Notes: generated by a model from the letters alone, not told the origin. A DNA stretch of 64,000 bases from Paraburkholderia sp. (GCF_004298475.1 NZ_SCRP01000029.1:1-64000), one strand, 5' to 3'; positions 27,600-36,383 are shown, counted from the first letter of the stretch. Numbers and translations: made by a program.

Positions 27600-28808
27600 T
27601 CAGATGGGAGCCGAAGGCGGCATCGGCGAAGCTGCGCTCGCATGAGCCTTGCCGAACAGCAGATGCTCGATGAGATCGTTGTCGATGGTTTCGTTGTTGA
27701 GCGTACGCGCGAGCAGCTCGCCCGCGAGCAGTTGCGGCGAGAACACCATGTCGGGCTGCAGCAGCCGCAGCCGCTGCAGATTGCGGCTGTCGTTCACGAG
27801 CACCACGGTCCGCATCTTCGGCGCGAGGTCCTTGATGGCGAGGATCACGAAGGCGTTCTCGGCGTCGTCGGCGCGCAGCGCGAGTACCGCAAGCGCGGTT
27901 TCCGCACCCGCGGTGTGCAGCGTCGCGGTGTCGCTCGAATCGCCGATGACGAGATCGGCGTTTTCCGGGTACGCATGCGGCGCGTTCGGCGCGACGATCA
28001 CCGTGACGGCGTAGCCGCGCTTGCGCAGCCCCGCGTAGACGTTGTGCGCGAGCGGCGAGGCGCCGACGATCAGGTAGTGGTTCTTGCGGGACACGTTTGA
28101 AATCCCTCCCTTCACAATGTGCTTGAGCTTGCCGCCGATCACGGGGCCGATCACGGCGCTGATCGACGTCGCGAACACGGTGATGCCGAGCACGATGACC
28201 GATACCGTGAAGAGCCGTGCCGTGTCCGAGTGCGGCGTGATATCGCCGTAGCCGACCGTGGCCATCGACACGATCGAGAAGTAGAACGCCGTGAGCAGGT
28301 TGCGGATCGGCGGCGAGAAACCGTCGCCGAGGTAGAGCGAGCCGAACACCGCGTAAATCATCAGCGAGCCGATGCTGAGGATCGCGAACAATGTGCCAGC
28401 GGCAAGGCTTGTGCGGTTGAAATGGCGCCAGTAGTAGAGCAGCGCGGCGGCGAGCGCGAGGGTGAAGGCGAAAAGCGGGATGCTGCGATATCCGCCCCAC
28501 ACGCTGATGAAGGCCGCGGCGGCCAGCAGCAGGAGCGAAAGCACCCACGCCACGCGTGCGCGCAGTGCGATGCCGATTGCCATCGTCGCGAGGCCCGTGG
28601 CGATTACGGCCTGTGGTAGCGCGAGCAGGCCGACTTTGTCGATGAGCGCGATCCAGTCGTGGATCCAGCCGCCGCGTGTGTGCCGCAGCGCCTTTTCGGC
28701 GATCGGGCGCAGCAGCATCAGCCCGTCGATCACGATCAGCACCGCCAGATAGCCGTGCGGCACGATCTGTATGGCGAAGTGGCGCAGGCGGCGGACGACG
28801 GCGTTCAT
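27600..28808 (-). CDS. kch: Kch-type potassium channel with RCK/TrkA-N domain
   Basis: 402 residues. Six membrane helices are followed by the pore loop with the K+ selectivity filter TVGYGD (near SMATVGYGDITP). The C-terminal part is an RCK (Rossmann-like) regulatory domain starting at HYLIVGASPLAHNVYAGL. The combination and length match E. coli Kch. It acts in the inner membrane; ligands of the RCK domain are not evident. It is monocistronic, with a disordered tail (ASAASPMPPSAPI). Confidence 0.92.
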   Translation of the reverse strand: MNAVVRRLRHFAIQIVPHGYLAVLIVIDGLMLLRPIAEKALRHTRGGWIHDWIALIDKVGLLALPQAVIATGLATMAIGIALRARVAWVLSLLLLAAAAFISVWGGYRSIPLFAFTLALAAALLYYWRHFNRTSLAAGTLFAILSIGSLMIYAVFGSLYLGDGFSPPIRNLLTAFYFSIVSMATVGYGDITPHSDTARLFTVSVIVLGITVFATSISAVIGPVIGGKLKHIVKGGISNVSRKNHYLIVGASPLAHNVYAGLRKRGYAVTVIVAPNAPHAYPENADLVIGDSSDTATLHTAGAETALAVLALRADDAENAFVILAIKDLAPKMRTVVLVNDSRNLQRLRLLQPDMVFSPQLLAGELLARTLNNETIDNDLIEHLLFGKAHASAASPMPPSAPI

Positions 28809-29059
28809 CGCTGCGGTATTGTCTGTGCCGCTGACGGCAGCGTGTCCGGACGGCGCGGCGAAGTGGGCGGCTTCATGAACGGGACGGGTGCGGGCTTATC
28901 GTGGGTATGTTGCGAGTTTGTCGATTCGGCGCGCATGCACTCGCACCAGGCTCACGCGATATTAGCAGCCCGGCCCGATACCGCTGGCGCGGCCATGCAA
29001 CGGGTGCTTGCGCAAGGTCGCGTGAGGTCGCCGCACAGCGCCTGGTTATCAGTGGCGAG

Positions 29060-29896
29060 TCAGTTCGTTTGTTGCGTCTGCACGATATGCAGCTCGCGCG
29101 TGCGCAGCGGCAGCGCGCACTGCGCGTCGTTCAGCGTCTGCCGCACCTGGCGCGAGAGCGCCCAGCGCAGGTCCCAGAACGTGCTCGTGTTCGACCAGAC
29201 GCGGACGTTGAGCACGGCGGTGCTGTCGTCGAAGCGGCTCACCATCACTTGCGGCGCGGGCGAGCGCAGCACGCGCTCATCGGATTCGACGAGCGCGAGC
29301 AGTGCGTCGATGGCGCGGTTCACGTCGTCGCGCACCGAGACTTCCACTTCGAGGTCGAGGCGGCGCGTGGGATTGCGGCTGAAATTGCGGAGCGAGTTGC
29401 TCCAGAGCGCGCTGTTCGGCACGAACTCGCAGATGCCGTCGGGTTTCGTAAGCCGCGTCGTGAAGAGGTTGATCTCCTCGACCGTGCCCGTGACGTTGCC
29501 GCCGCCGTCGATGAAGTCGCCCACCTTGAACGGCCGCAGCAGCAGCAACATGATGCCGGCCGCGATGTTCTGCAGCGTGCCTTGCAGCGCGAGGCCGATC
29601 GCGAGACCGGCTGCGCCGAGCACCGCGACGATGCTGGCGGTCTGGATGCCGATCTGCGAGAGCGCGCCGATCAGCGCGATGATCCGCACGGTCCACACGG
29701 CGGAGTCGCGGGCGATCGGGCGCAGCGTCGGTTCGATGCTGGTCTGCCCGGCGAGCCAGCGCCCCGCGCGGCGCGCGATCCACCAGCCGATCCACAGGAT
29801 GGCTGCGGCTGCGGCGAGGCGCAGTGCGAAGTCGCTGAGCGCATTCCACAGGAAGCTCCAGTTGGATGGATGAATGTGTGCCAGGAGGGATTGCAT
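29060..29896 (-). CDS. MscS-family mechanosensitive channel
   Basis: About 278 residues. Three membrane helices end in the pore-lining helix (VLGAAGLAIGLALQGTLQNIAAGI), the Gly/Ala-rich TM3 that defines MscS. The beta domain follows with FKVGDFIDGGGNVTGTVEEI and a cytoplasmic cage. I use the ATG of MQSLLAHIH, behind AAAAGGACACC; 24 upstream in-frame codons are unlikely. It is an osmotic safety valve of usual length. Confidence 0.92.
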   Translation of the reverse strand: MQSLLAHIHPSNWSFLWNALSDFALRLAAAAAILWIGWWIARRAGRWLAGQTSIEPTLRPIARDSAVWTVRIIALIGALSQIGIQTASIVAVLGAAGLAIGLALQGTLQNIAAGIMLLLLRPFKVGDFIDGGGNVTGTVEEINLFTTRLTKPDGICEFVPNSALWSNSLRNFSRNPTRRLDLEVEVSVRDDVNRAIDALLALVESDERVLRSPAPQVMVSRFDDSTAVLNVRVWSNTSTFWDLRWALSRQVRQTLNDAQCALPLRTRELHIVQTQQTN

Positions 29897-30104
29897 TGAG
29901 GTGTCCTTTTCGTCGGCGCTCGCGTGGAGGCGTACTGGGGCGGGAGCGTGCCGGCGGGTGGCCGGCACGAGACGTAAGGGACCATTCTAAGGGCCGGAGG
30001 CCCGGCTCAGGCGATGTGCGCGCAGTTCGCGCCTCGGGCGACGGAGCCGCCGCCGCGTTCAACACACGTCGATATGCTGGATCGGTGTCAGACGAGATCT
30101 GACG

Positions 30105-30238
30105 TCCCGGTGCTCGGGCACGCGACACGGCGACGGGCGCGGCGCGCCCGAAGCGGCGCGCACCGGCCACGCAGGCGATTACGACAGCGGTCACGCCGAT
30201 CATCGCGGGCGGCACGGCCTCGTGCAGCACGAAGGCTA
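30105..30238 (-). pseudogene. Fragment of an EamA/DMT exporter C-terminus
   Basis: On the minus strand, FVLHEAVPPAMIGVTAVVIA followed by CVAGARR reads like the last loop and last helix of an EamA exporter. Everything upstream of this (the first ~250 residues) is absent. At 30235-30240 the sequence switches to a TetR gene on the opposite strand. I infer a truncated pseudogene. The assignment rests on one helix plus flanking loop and was made by eye. Confidence 0.4.
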
Positions 30239-30728
30239 CTTCAAGACGCGCGATCAGCTGATCGACGTGCTGATCGAGGAGTGTTTCCTGCCGCTGCGCG
30301 CCGGAATGGGCGGCATCTTCGAGGCGCATCCCGACGATCCCGTCGCCGCGCTCACGTTGCTCACCGAGCGCTTTGCGGAGATCGGCGAACGCTATCCGTG
30401 GTTTGCGCCGCTGTGGGTGCGCGAGGTGATCAGCGAAGGTGGACTGCTGCGTCAGCGCATGCATGCGCGTTTCGGCCAGTCGCATCAGCTGGCGGCTCAG
30501 GCCGCGATTGCGCGCTGGCAGCGCGAGGGGCGCCTCAATGCGGCGCTGGAACCGTCTCTGCTGTTCCAGTCGCTGCTCGGCCTGACGCTGCTGCCGCTTG
30601 CGACGTCGCGCGTCTGGTGCAACGATCCGGCGCGCCGCGAACTGAGTGCGCGCGACATTGGACGGCACGCGGTGGCGCTCATCACGCAGGGCGTCGGACC
30701 GGCGCACGGCACGCATGAGCGTGGATGA
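30222..30728 (+). pseudogene. TetR-family regulator lacking its DNA-binding domain
   Basis: The frame encodes YFKTRDQLIDVLIEECFLP, the end of a TetR helix-turn-helix and start of the ligand domain. A complete TetR-type C-terminal domain follows (RYPWFAPLWVREVISEGGLL). The first ~50 residues, including the recognition helix, are missing; upstream codons in frame (HADHRGRHGLV) do not form a helix-turn-helix. No credible start or ribosome site is present (the listed start is a GTG). It probably gives no functional regulator. Confidence 0.6.
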
Positions 30729-31235
30729 TTTTGCAAATCGTGCCGGTATGTCCTGCCATCGCATCTGCACCTCGAAGCCGCGCGATTCCAGCGGTTATTT
30801 GAGCGCCGCGTGCGCCGCGTGCGCCGATGTCGCAGCGCGGTTACGGCGCTGCAATTCGATATTGCTTATGGTGCAACACGTTGGCGTGCCGCAATCGGTG
30901 CCGGAACGCACACGCAGGTTCACCGCGCCGATCCGTCAATTGTGGCGTTTCAGGGTGCAGCATTTCGAAGCAGCAGGCGCGTATCCGGGAACGACCGCAC
31001 GCAACCGGCCGTCAAACACGCTTCGACCGGCAGCGCGGCGAAGCACCGCTGACGCGTTTCATCGGCTTGTCTTAATGGCGGGCTATCGTGCGCGGCGCGT
31101 CATGTGCCAATCCATGCGCCGCCCACAGCGCGCTTCATGTGGTGGCATTAATATTGCGCATCTACGGCGGCCCGCGACGGCGTTCGCGCATGGCGCGGCT
31201 TGCCAAACAGACAGAACGGCATTCAAGCAAACACA
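30729..31235. other. Intergenic region, no gene seen
   Basis: About 500 bp. Reading frames here lack ribosome sites, homology and consistent codon bias. It may hold further remains of the EamA/TetR locus and the promoter of the receiver gene at 31236. A short 9-bp repeat (GCGCCGCGT) lies near 30803. Confidence 0.5.
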
Positions 31236-31643
31236 ATGAACGCAGTACACAGACTCGACCGGACGACCATTGTCCTCGTCGAAGACGACCCGCTCTCCAG
31301 GGCATCGCTGACTTCGTTGCTCGAATCGGAGGGGGCGCATGTCGTAGCGGTGGAGGACGCCGAGACCGGTGTCGAAGCGGCGCTGGAATTGCTGCCCGAC
31401 GCGGTGGTCTGCGATCTCGATCTGCCGGCAATGGACGGTTTCTATCTGATCCAGCGCTTGCGCGATCACGAAATCCGCGGCGATCACGCGCCCGCCATTG
31501 CCGTCGCCCTGACCGGACACACCGACGAAAGCTGGCGCCTGCGCAGCATCGGCGAAGGTTTTCAGCACTTCATGACGAAACCCGCCCGCCCCGATGAACT
31601 CGTGACGCTATTGAGCGACGCGATCGATTCGCGGCACATGTAA
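31236..31643 (+). CDS. Stand-alone response-regulator receiver protein
   Basis: 135 residues consisting only of a CheY-like receiver. VLVEDDPLSRASL contains the acidic pair (Glu16, Asp17/18). Asp60 in VCDLDLPAMDGF is the phospho-acceptor, and the Lys in FMTKPARPDE completes the site. No output domain is present, so it acts by protein contact or within a phosphorelay. Its ATG lacks a clear ribosome site. The nearest orphan kinase in the window is the hybrid kinase at 34530, 3 kb away. Confidence 0.88.
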   Translation: MNAVHRLDRTTIVLVEDDPLSRASLTSLLESEGAHVVAVEDAETGVEAALELLPDAVVCDLDLPAMDGFYLIQRLRDHEIRGDHAPAIAVALTGHTDESWRLRSIGEGFQHFMTKPARPDELVTLLSDAIDSRHM

Positions 31644-31650
31644 GCATCGG

Positions 31651-31732
31651 CGTGCCTGAGTGTGCATCGGCGCGACTGAGCGCGACTGAGCGTGACTAAA
31701 CGTGCCTGAGCGTCCTTAAACGCGTGCCTGAG
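31651..31732. repeat. 10-bp tandem repeat between two converging genes
   Basis: About eight degenerate copies of a 10-mer (CGTGCCTGAG, CGCGACTGAG, CGTGACTAAA) run end to end. One copy is offset by two bases near 31711. The tract lies between the 3' ends of the receiver gene and zur, and it carries stop codons in the rightward frames. Confidence 0.8.
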
Positions 31733-31759
31733 CGCGCGCGACGCTGCGTGGCTGTCGCT

Positions 31760-32350
31760 TCAGGACTGCGCGGCGGCTTCGGCCGGCGCCGGCTCGGCGG
31801 CCTGGCATTGCGCACAGACCCCTTTTAGCTCGATCCCGTCGCCCGCGAGCCGGTAACCTGCCGCCTCGATCTGGGCGACGAGCGCCTGGCGCAGTTTCGG
31901 CTCGTGCAGTTCGGTGATGTTGCCGCATTGCTGGCACACGACGAGGATGCCGTGCTGGCACTGCGTGAGGTCGTGGCACACCGCGAATGCGTTAATCGAT
32001 TCGATGCGGTGAATGAGCCCCGCCGCAAGCAGGAAATCGAGCGCGCGATAGACGGTGGGCGGCGCCGATCCTGGATGGATCTGGCGCATTTCGTCGAGCA
32101 ACGAATAGGCCTTGGTGGCCCGGCCCGAGGTGAGCAGCAATTCCAGCACCTTGCGGCGCAGCGGCGTGAGCTTTTCGCCGCGTTCGCGGCAGTACGCCTC
32201 GGCCATCGCGAGTGCGGCGTCCAGCGACGCGGGCGATGCGGGCCGCGCGGGTGAACGGGCCTGCGCGCCGTCGTGGAGGTGCGCGTGATCGCCGTCGTGA
32301 TCGTGATCGTGCGGGGCCGCCATATCCGGGGACGGTTTTGCTGTGTTCAT
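31760..32350 (-). CDS. zur: Fur-superfamily regulator, Zur type, with His-rich N-terminus
   Basis: 196 residues. The winged-helix domain (LTPLRRKVLELLLTS; PPTVYRALDFLLAAGLIHR) and the dimerisation domain are complete. Structural zinc cysteines are visible as Cys139-x2-Cys142 and Cys179-x2-Cys182. ESINAFAVCHDLTQCQHGI replaces the Fur His-box, which favours Zur over Fur. An extra N-terminal stretch (residues 14-27, HDHDHDGDHAHLHD) is rich in His and Asp and could bind zinc. No zinc transporter is adjacent. The start is the ATG of MNTAKPS. Confidence 0.85.
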   Translation of the reverse strand: MNTAKPSPDMAAPHDHDHDGDHAHLHDGAQARSPARPASPASLDAALAMAEAYCRERGEKLTPLRRKVLELLLTSGRATKAYSLLDEMRQIHPGSAPPTVYRALDFLLAAGLIHRIESINAFAVCHDLTQCQHGILVVCQQCGNITELHEPKLRQALVAQIEAAGYRLAGDGIELKGVCAQCQAAEPAPAEAAAQS

Positions 32351-32407
32351 CCCGCGATTATACGGGGCGCGTCGGCGGCGCGCCGGGCCCCGCATGACGG
32401 GGATCGA

Positions 32408-33034
32408 TCAGGTGAGCGGCACGTCGACGTACTTGCGAAAGCCTTCGCGATGCGCGAGGCGCTGATACCAGCGCGCGAGATTCGGCAGCGGCGGACGCTC
32501 GACGCCTTCGAGGCCGAACCAGCGCCGCGCGAACGCGCCGATCACGATGTCGGCGAGCGAAAAGCGCTCGTTTTCGAGGAAAAAGCGGCCTTGCAGATGA
32601 CGATCGACCCGTTTCCACAGCGCGCCGACGGCTTCGAAATCGGCGGTGAGTTTCGTCATGTCGCGCTGTTCGACGGGCGTGCGCACGAGCGTGGCGAAGA
32701 CCGGGCGTTCGGCGGGCGCGAGCGTGCTGAGCGACCAGTCGAGCCAGCGCTCGATCAGCGCGCGCACTTTGGGATCGGCGGGATAGAGCTGGCTCGACGA
32801 GCCGTATTGCATGGCCAGGTAGCGCAGGATCGCGTTCGATTCCCACAGCGTGAACGTGCCGTCGACGAGCGTCGGCACTTTCCCGTTCGGATTCATGGCG
32901 AGGAAGGCGGGTTCGTCGAGCCGGCCGTATTGCAGTCCTGCGTCGATGCGCTCGAACGGCAGCACCAGTTCGTCGCAGCACCACAGGACTTTCTGGACGT
33001 TCACCGAATTGGCGCGTCCCCAGATGGTGATCAT
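32408..33034 (-). CDS. Glutathione S-transferase family protein
   Basis: 208 residues. The thioredoxin-like N-terminal domain (ITIWGRANSVNVQKVLW; NPNGKVPTLVDG; LWESNAILRYLA) is followed by an all-helical C-terminal domain. The Ser/Asn near residues 9-11 and the ES pair bind glutathione in relatives. Its ATG follows AAGGAGAGTGCG. The reading frame is open further upstream but lacks family features. Role: probable detoxification or stress; substrate unknown. Confidence 0.9.
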   Translation of the reverse strand: MITIWGRANSVNVQKVLWCCDELVLPFERIDAGLQYGRLDEPAFLAMNPNGKVPTLVDGTFTLWESNAILRYLAMQYGSSSQLYPADPKVRALIERWLDWSLSTLAPAERPVFATLVRTPVEQRDMTKLTADFEAVGALWKRVDRHLQGRFFLENERFSLADIVIGAFARRWFGLEGVERPPLPNLARWYQRLAHREGFRKYVDVPLT

Positions 33035-33105
33035 CAGGCGCACTCTCCTTGACGTTGTAAAAAAGGGCGTGTTGGGGGACGGGCAGGCGGCCTGAGGAAC
33101 CGGTC

Positions 33106-34071
33106 CTAGCTCCAGACAGAGGCTCCGATCAGCGTGCCGGTGCGCGTGTGCGCGTTCCACCAGATCACGCGCAGGAGCGGTGCGAGACGCGCGATGAGGA
33201 TCGCCTGAACCGGGTCGCTTTCGATGAAATGCGTGACGCCGCAGCGGATCGCCGCCGCGGCCTTGTGCGCGGCGGCGCCCGAAGGCGTGTCGTCGTGCTC
33301 GTCGGATGCGCGCATCACGAGATCCAGATGCCCGAAGCCGTAGCGTTCGAGCCATGCCCGCGTGCGTGCGCGGTCCATCTCGGGCCGTCCAGTGATAATG
33401 GCGCGCGCACGCTTCATGTCGATGCCCGGAATGCGCTCGAACGGCGTGAGCGCATCGCGCTCGGCGAGCGCCGCGTCGAGATCCTGCTCGTAGCGTTCGA
33501 GTGGCAGATCGGGCAGCAGCACGCCGTCGAGGTCGATCGCGTAGACGGTGTACTCGTGGTCGTCGGCCATCAGCGAACCTTGCCGCGCGCCTTCACGCGA
33601 CCAGTCGGCGCGGTAGCGGTCCGTGTAGGCCTGGCGCTCCCATGGGAACAGCGTGAAATAGCCGCTCGCGTCGATCGAATAGTCGGGCTGCAGGCGCGAG
33701 AAATCGTCGTAGGCGCCCGTGAGCGTGCGCACGATCAGGCCATGTTCGCGCAGGAACGCGATGCAGTCGGTAAGCGTGTTGCCGCGCCCCGCAATGTCCT
33801 CGCACAGCAGCACTTTCGAGCCGGGCTCGGGCAGCGGCAGCGACGAATCCCAGCGGACTTCACGGGTGGCGCGCCCGTAGCGCAGGAACGCGACGTCCGC
33901 GCCGGTTGCATGCGACACCATCAGCGCGAGCGGCGCGCCGCCGCGCAGAATGCCGATCACGGCGGCGAACGCCTCCAGGGCCAGCACCGGCTGAAGCGAC
34001 TCGACCCACTGATCGAGTTGTTCGTAAGTGAGCGGGACGACGGGTTTGTTCATCGGGTCGGAAACGGACAT
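33106..34071 (-). CDS. Phosphoribosyltransferase-HAD-like fusion protein
   Basis: 321 residues. Residues ~10-150 are a type I phosphoribosyltransferase with the PRPP loop VLLCEDIAGRGNTLTD (88-102). Residues ~172-321 begin with VYAIDLDGVLLPD (Asp180, Asp182), the first HAD-like motif, and include AIITGRPEMDRARTRAW as motif II-like. A normal PRTase loop reads VEDIVDTG; here it is CEDIAGRG, so activity may differ. The fusion suggests a base/nucleotide salvage or dephosphorylation couple. Met7 is an alternative start. The neighbours give no pathway. Confidence 0.75.
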   Translation of the reverse strand: MSVSDPMNKPVVPLTYEQLDQWVESLQPVLALEAFAAVIGILRGGAPLALMVSHATGADVAFLRYGRATREVRWDSSLPLPEPGSKVLLCEDIAGRGNTLTDCIAFLREHGLIVRTLTGAYDDFSRLQPDYSIDASGYFTLFPWERQAYTDRYRADWSREGARQGSLMADDHEYTVYAIDLDGVLLPDLPLERYEQDLDAALAERDALTPFERIPGIDMKRARAIITGRPEMDRARTRAWLERYGFGHLDLVMRASDEHDDTPSGAAAHKAAAAIRCGVTHFIESDPVQAILIARLAPLLRVIWWNAHTRTGTLIGASVWS

Positions 34072-34256
34072 AGCGACGCAAAAATGGTGGGCACGTGCAC
34101 GGCGCGCGACAACGACGGCTACTGTAGGACGAATGTTTGGCGATATTATGCCTTTGCTCGTGCGGCCCTGCTGGACCGCTGGGCGTGGCCGACAGCGGAT
34201 GCACAGGTCTGCGCCGCGCCTTCGACAACAACGAATCGAAGAAGCGAAGATTCGAA

Positions 34257-34288
34257 GATTCAGGGATTCAGGGATTCAGGGATTCAAA
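34257..34288. repeat. 8-bp tandem repeat (GATTCAGG x3, GATTCAAA)
   Basis: Three exact copies and a fourth variant of GATTCAGG lie just upstream of the small frame and hybrid kinase gene. The unit is not a multiple of three and sits in a leader region. Confidence 0.9.
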
Positions 34289-34308
34289 GCGTGAGGGAAT
34301 GGGAAGTC

Positions 34309-34530
34309 ATGCAGGAACCTGCCGGCTGGCGGCGCGGGGCCGCTGTAGTTGCCGTGGCCGTGGCCGCGCGGGCGATTGCGGCGCGCGCCGTGCCGCGTAC
34401 GCTGCGGGCGCGCGATATCGAAGGCGATAACGGCGGTGATAACGGCGGTGATAACGGCGGTGATAACGGCGGCGATAACGATGGCGATAACGATGGCGAG
34501 ATGCGCGCGCCGAACGCGGGTGGCCGCTGA
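34309..34530 (+). CDS. Possible small protein with GDNG repeats, coupled to the hybrid kinase
   Basis: A 73-codon frame starts at an ATG preceded by GGGAATGGGAAGTC. It has an Ala/Val-rich segment (AAVVAVAVAARAIAARAV) and then six GDNG/GDND tetrapeptides made by a 12-bp repeat. Its TGA overlaps the hybrid kinase ATG (TGATG), an arrangement that can couple translation. No homology is recognised and codon evidence is weak because half the frame is repeat. It could be non-coding leader. Confidence 0.3.
   Translation: MQEPAGWRRGAAVVAVAVAARAIAARAVPRTLRARDIEGDNGGDNGGDNGGDNGGDNDGDNDGEMRAPNAGGR
34423..34494. repeat. 12-bp tandem repeat, six copies
   Basis: GGCGATAACGGC, GGTGATAACGGC (three times) and GGCGATAACGAT (twice) run without gaps. 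They end 35 bp before the hybrid kinase start. Confidence 0.92.
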
Positions 34531-36350
34531 TGCCTCGTCCGCTACGCAGGTTCGTTCACGTTCTGATCTGGATTGTCGCGCTGATGCCGCCCGTGGCGGC
34601 GGTCGGCTATCTGCTCTACGCCAATCTGCTCGATCCGCGCGTCATCGATCGCCTCACCGGCACTTACAACGGTCTTTACTGGGATGCCGCGCAGCTCCAG
34701 AACGCGTACGCGCGCTTCGAGAGCCAGTTGCTGATCTACGCGGACGGCGCCGACCGCGACCTCGACGAACTGCAGTTGCGCTATACGGTGCTGCGCGCGA
34801 AGCTCAACGTCGCGAACTTCACGACGCAAGCGCTCGGCGCACGGCCGCACCTCATGAAGCGTGAACAGGACGATCTCGCCGTGCTGGAAGCGGCGATTGC
34901 GCCGTTCGAGGCGCAGCTCCCGACGCTCGCAGCCGATCCTCGGCGCGCCTTGTCGATGGTGCGCGTGCTGCGCGCGCACTGGCCGCAGGTCGTCGATCTC
35001 TCGCTGAGCCGCCATTTCGCCGACATCACCGAGCGCGATGCCATCCGTCACGACTTCATGGCGAAGCGCCGCGAACTGTTCGCGGCGGCGATCTTTCTGC
35101 TGATGCTCTCGGCGGCGGCGATGGTATTGCTCGTCATGAACGGCTACCGGCGCACGCGTCTCATCCACCAGCAGCGGGCGCTGCTCGAAGCCGAGCACGA
35201 GGCGAGCCGCGCCGCGCGCGAAGCGGGCACGGCGAAGGACGCGTTTCTCGGCATGATCAGCCACGAACTGCGCACGCCGCTGCACGCGATTGTTTCGTCG
35301 ATCGAGCTGCTCGGCTTCAACTCGCATTCCGCGTCCGACCGCAAGGTGATCCAGCGCCTCGAAACCGCCGCGCGCCAGCTCGAAGCGCAGATGAAGGATC
35401 TCACCGACTACGCGCGGCTCGGTGCAGGCAAGCTCGAATTGCGTCACCAGCAGTTCGATCCGCTGGAATTGCTGCAGTCGATCGTCGACGAGAACGAATC
35501 CGTCGCGACGGCGCGCGGGCTTGCGTTCGAGCATGCGTGGCACGGCGGCCGGCATCCGGTTGTCGCCGATCCGCACCGGATCCGCCAGATCGCGAACAAT
35601 CTCGTCACGAACGCGATCCGCTACACCGAGCAGGGCTCGGTGCGTATCGAATTTGCGCTCGGCGCGCGGACGCTGTCGATCATCGTCGGCGATACCGGGC
35701 CGGGCGTGCCGCCGTCGCAGATTCCGCTGATTTTCAAGGAGTTCACGCAACTCGACACGTTGCGCTCGCGCCGCTACGAAGGTGCGGGCATGGGCCTCGC
35801 CATCGTGCGCGGCCTGGTCGATCTGTTCGGCGGAACGATCGAGACCGACAGCCGGGTGGGCGAGGGCACGAAATTTACCGTCACCGTGCCGGTTGCGCGT
35901 GTCGACGCGCGCGCGACGGGCGGCGCAACGCAGCAGACCGGCGGCAAGTTCGCGCGTGCGCGGGTGCTCGTGGTCGACGACAATCCGCTCGTGCGCGAGT
36001 CGCTCTGCGAGATGGCCGAGCACATGGGCTACGCCGCGCTCGCGGACAGCGCCGTCGATGGCGCGCTCGCGCGTCTCGCCACGCACCGTTGCGATGTGGT
36101 GCTGCTCGACCTGCATATGCCTGGCCGCGACGGCTACGCGTTTCTCGCGGGGCTGGAAGCGGGCGGAACGGCGGGGCCGCGTCCGCGGGTGATTGCCGTG
36201 AGCGCGGATGTCGCGGCGCTCAACGCAGCATGCGAGGGCGGGCCGTTCTTCGAATGCCTGGCCAAGCCGGTCCGCTATGAGGTGCTGCGCGCCGCGTTGC
36301 AGCGCGCGTTGTCGGTGCCGCGTGCGGCTCGGGAGAATGAGGCGGGCTAA
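34530..36350 (+). CDS. Hybrid sensor histidine kinase with receiver domain
   Basis: 606 residues. Membrane helices at ~10-30 and ~183-205 flank a helical periplasmic sensor region (~31-180). A coiled linker leads to the H box GMISHELRTPLHA (His245). The ATPase domain has NNLVTNAIRY, GDTGPGVPP and EGAGMGLAIV. A C-terminal receiver (~475-600) has Asp483/484 and phospho-acceptor Asp527 (VVLLDLHMPGRDG) and Lys in CLAKPVR. No HPt domain or output domain is present. The convergent BetR-receiver protein at 36384 is a plausible relay target, though an HPt protein would be needed. Confidence 0.9.
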   Translation: MPRPLRRFVHVLIWIVALMPPVAAVGYLLYANLLDPRVIDRLTGTYNGLYWDAAQLQNAYARFESQLLIYADGADRDLDELQLRYTVLRAKLNVANFTTQALGARPHLMKREQDDLAVLEAAIAPFEAQLPTLAADPRRALSMVRVLRAHWPQVVDLSLSRHFADITERDAIRHDFMAKRRELFAAAIFLLMLSAAAMVLLVMNGYRRTRLIHQQRALLEAEHEASRAAREAGTAKDAFLGMISHELRTPLHAIVSSIELLGFNSHSASDRKVIQRLETAARQLEAQMKDLTDYARLGAGKLELRHQQFDPLELLQSIVDENESVATARGLAFEHAWHGGRHPVVADPHRIRQIANNLVTNAIRYTEQGSVRIEFALGARTLSIIVGDTGPGVPPSQIPLIFKEFTQLDTLRSRRYEGAGMGLAIVRGLVDLFGGTIETDSRVGEGTKFTVTVPVARVDARATGGATQQTGGKFARARVLVVDDNPLVRESLCEMAEHMGYAALADSAVDGALARLATHRCDVVLLDLHMPGRDGYAFLAGLEAGGTAGPRPRVIAVSADVAALNAACEGGPFFECLAKPVRYEVLRAALQRALSVPRAARENEAG

Positions 36351-36383
36351 CCAGGACTTGAGGCGCGGCCCGCCGAGTGCGCG

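Noticed and set aside
30646..31239. 197-codon + frame overlapping the TetR remnant 3' end
   Set aside because: No homology, irregular codon use and no ribosome site.
33148..34530. Long 460-codon frame on + across the phosphoribosyltransferase gene
   Set aside because: Most of it is the antisense shadow of the fusion gene; only its last 73 codons (from 34309) have an independent start context.
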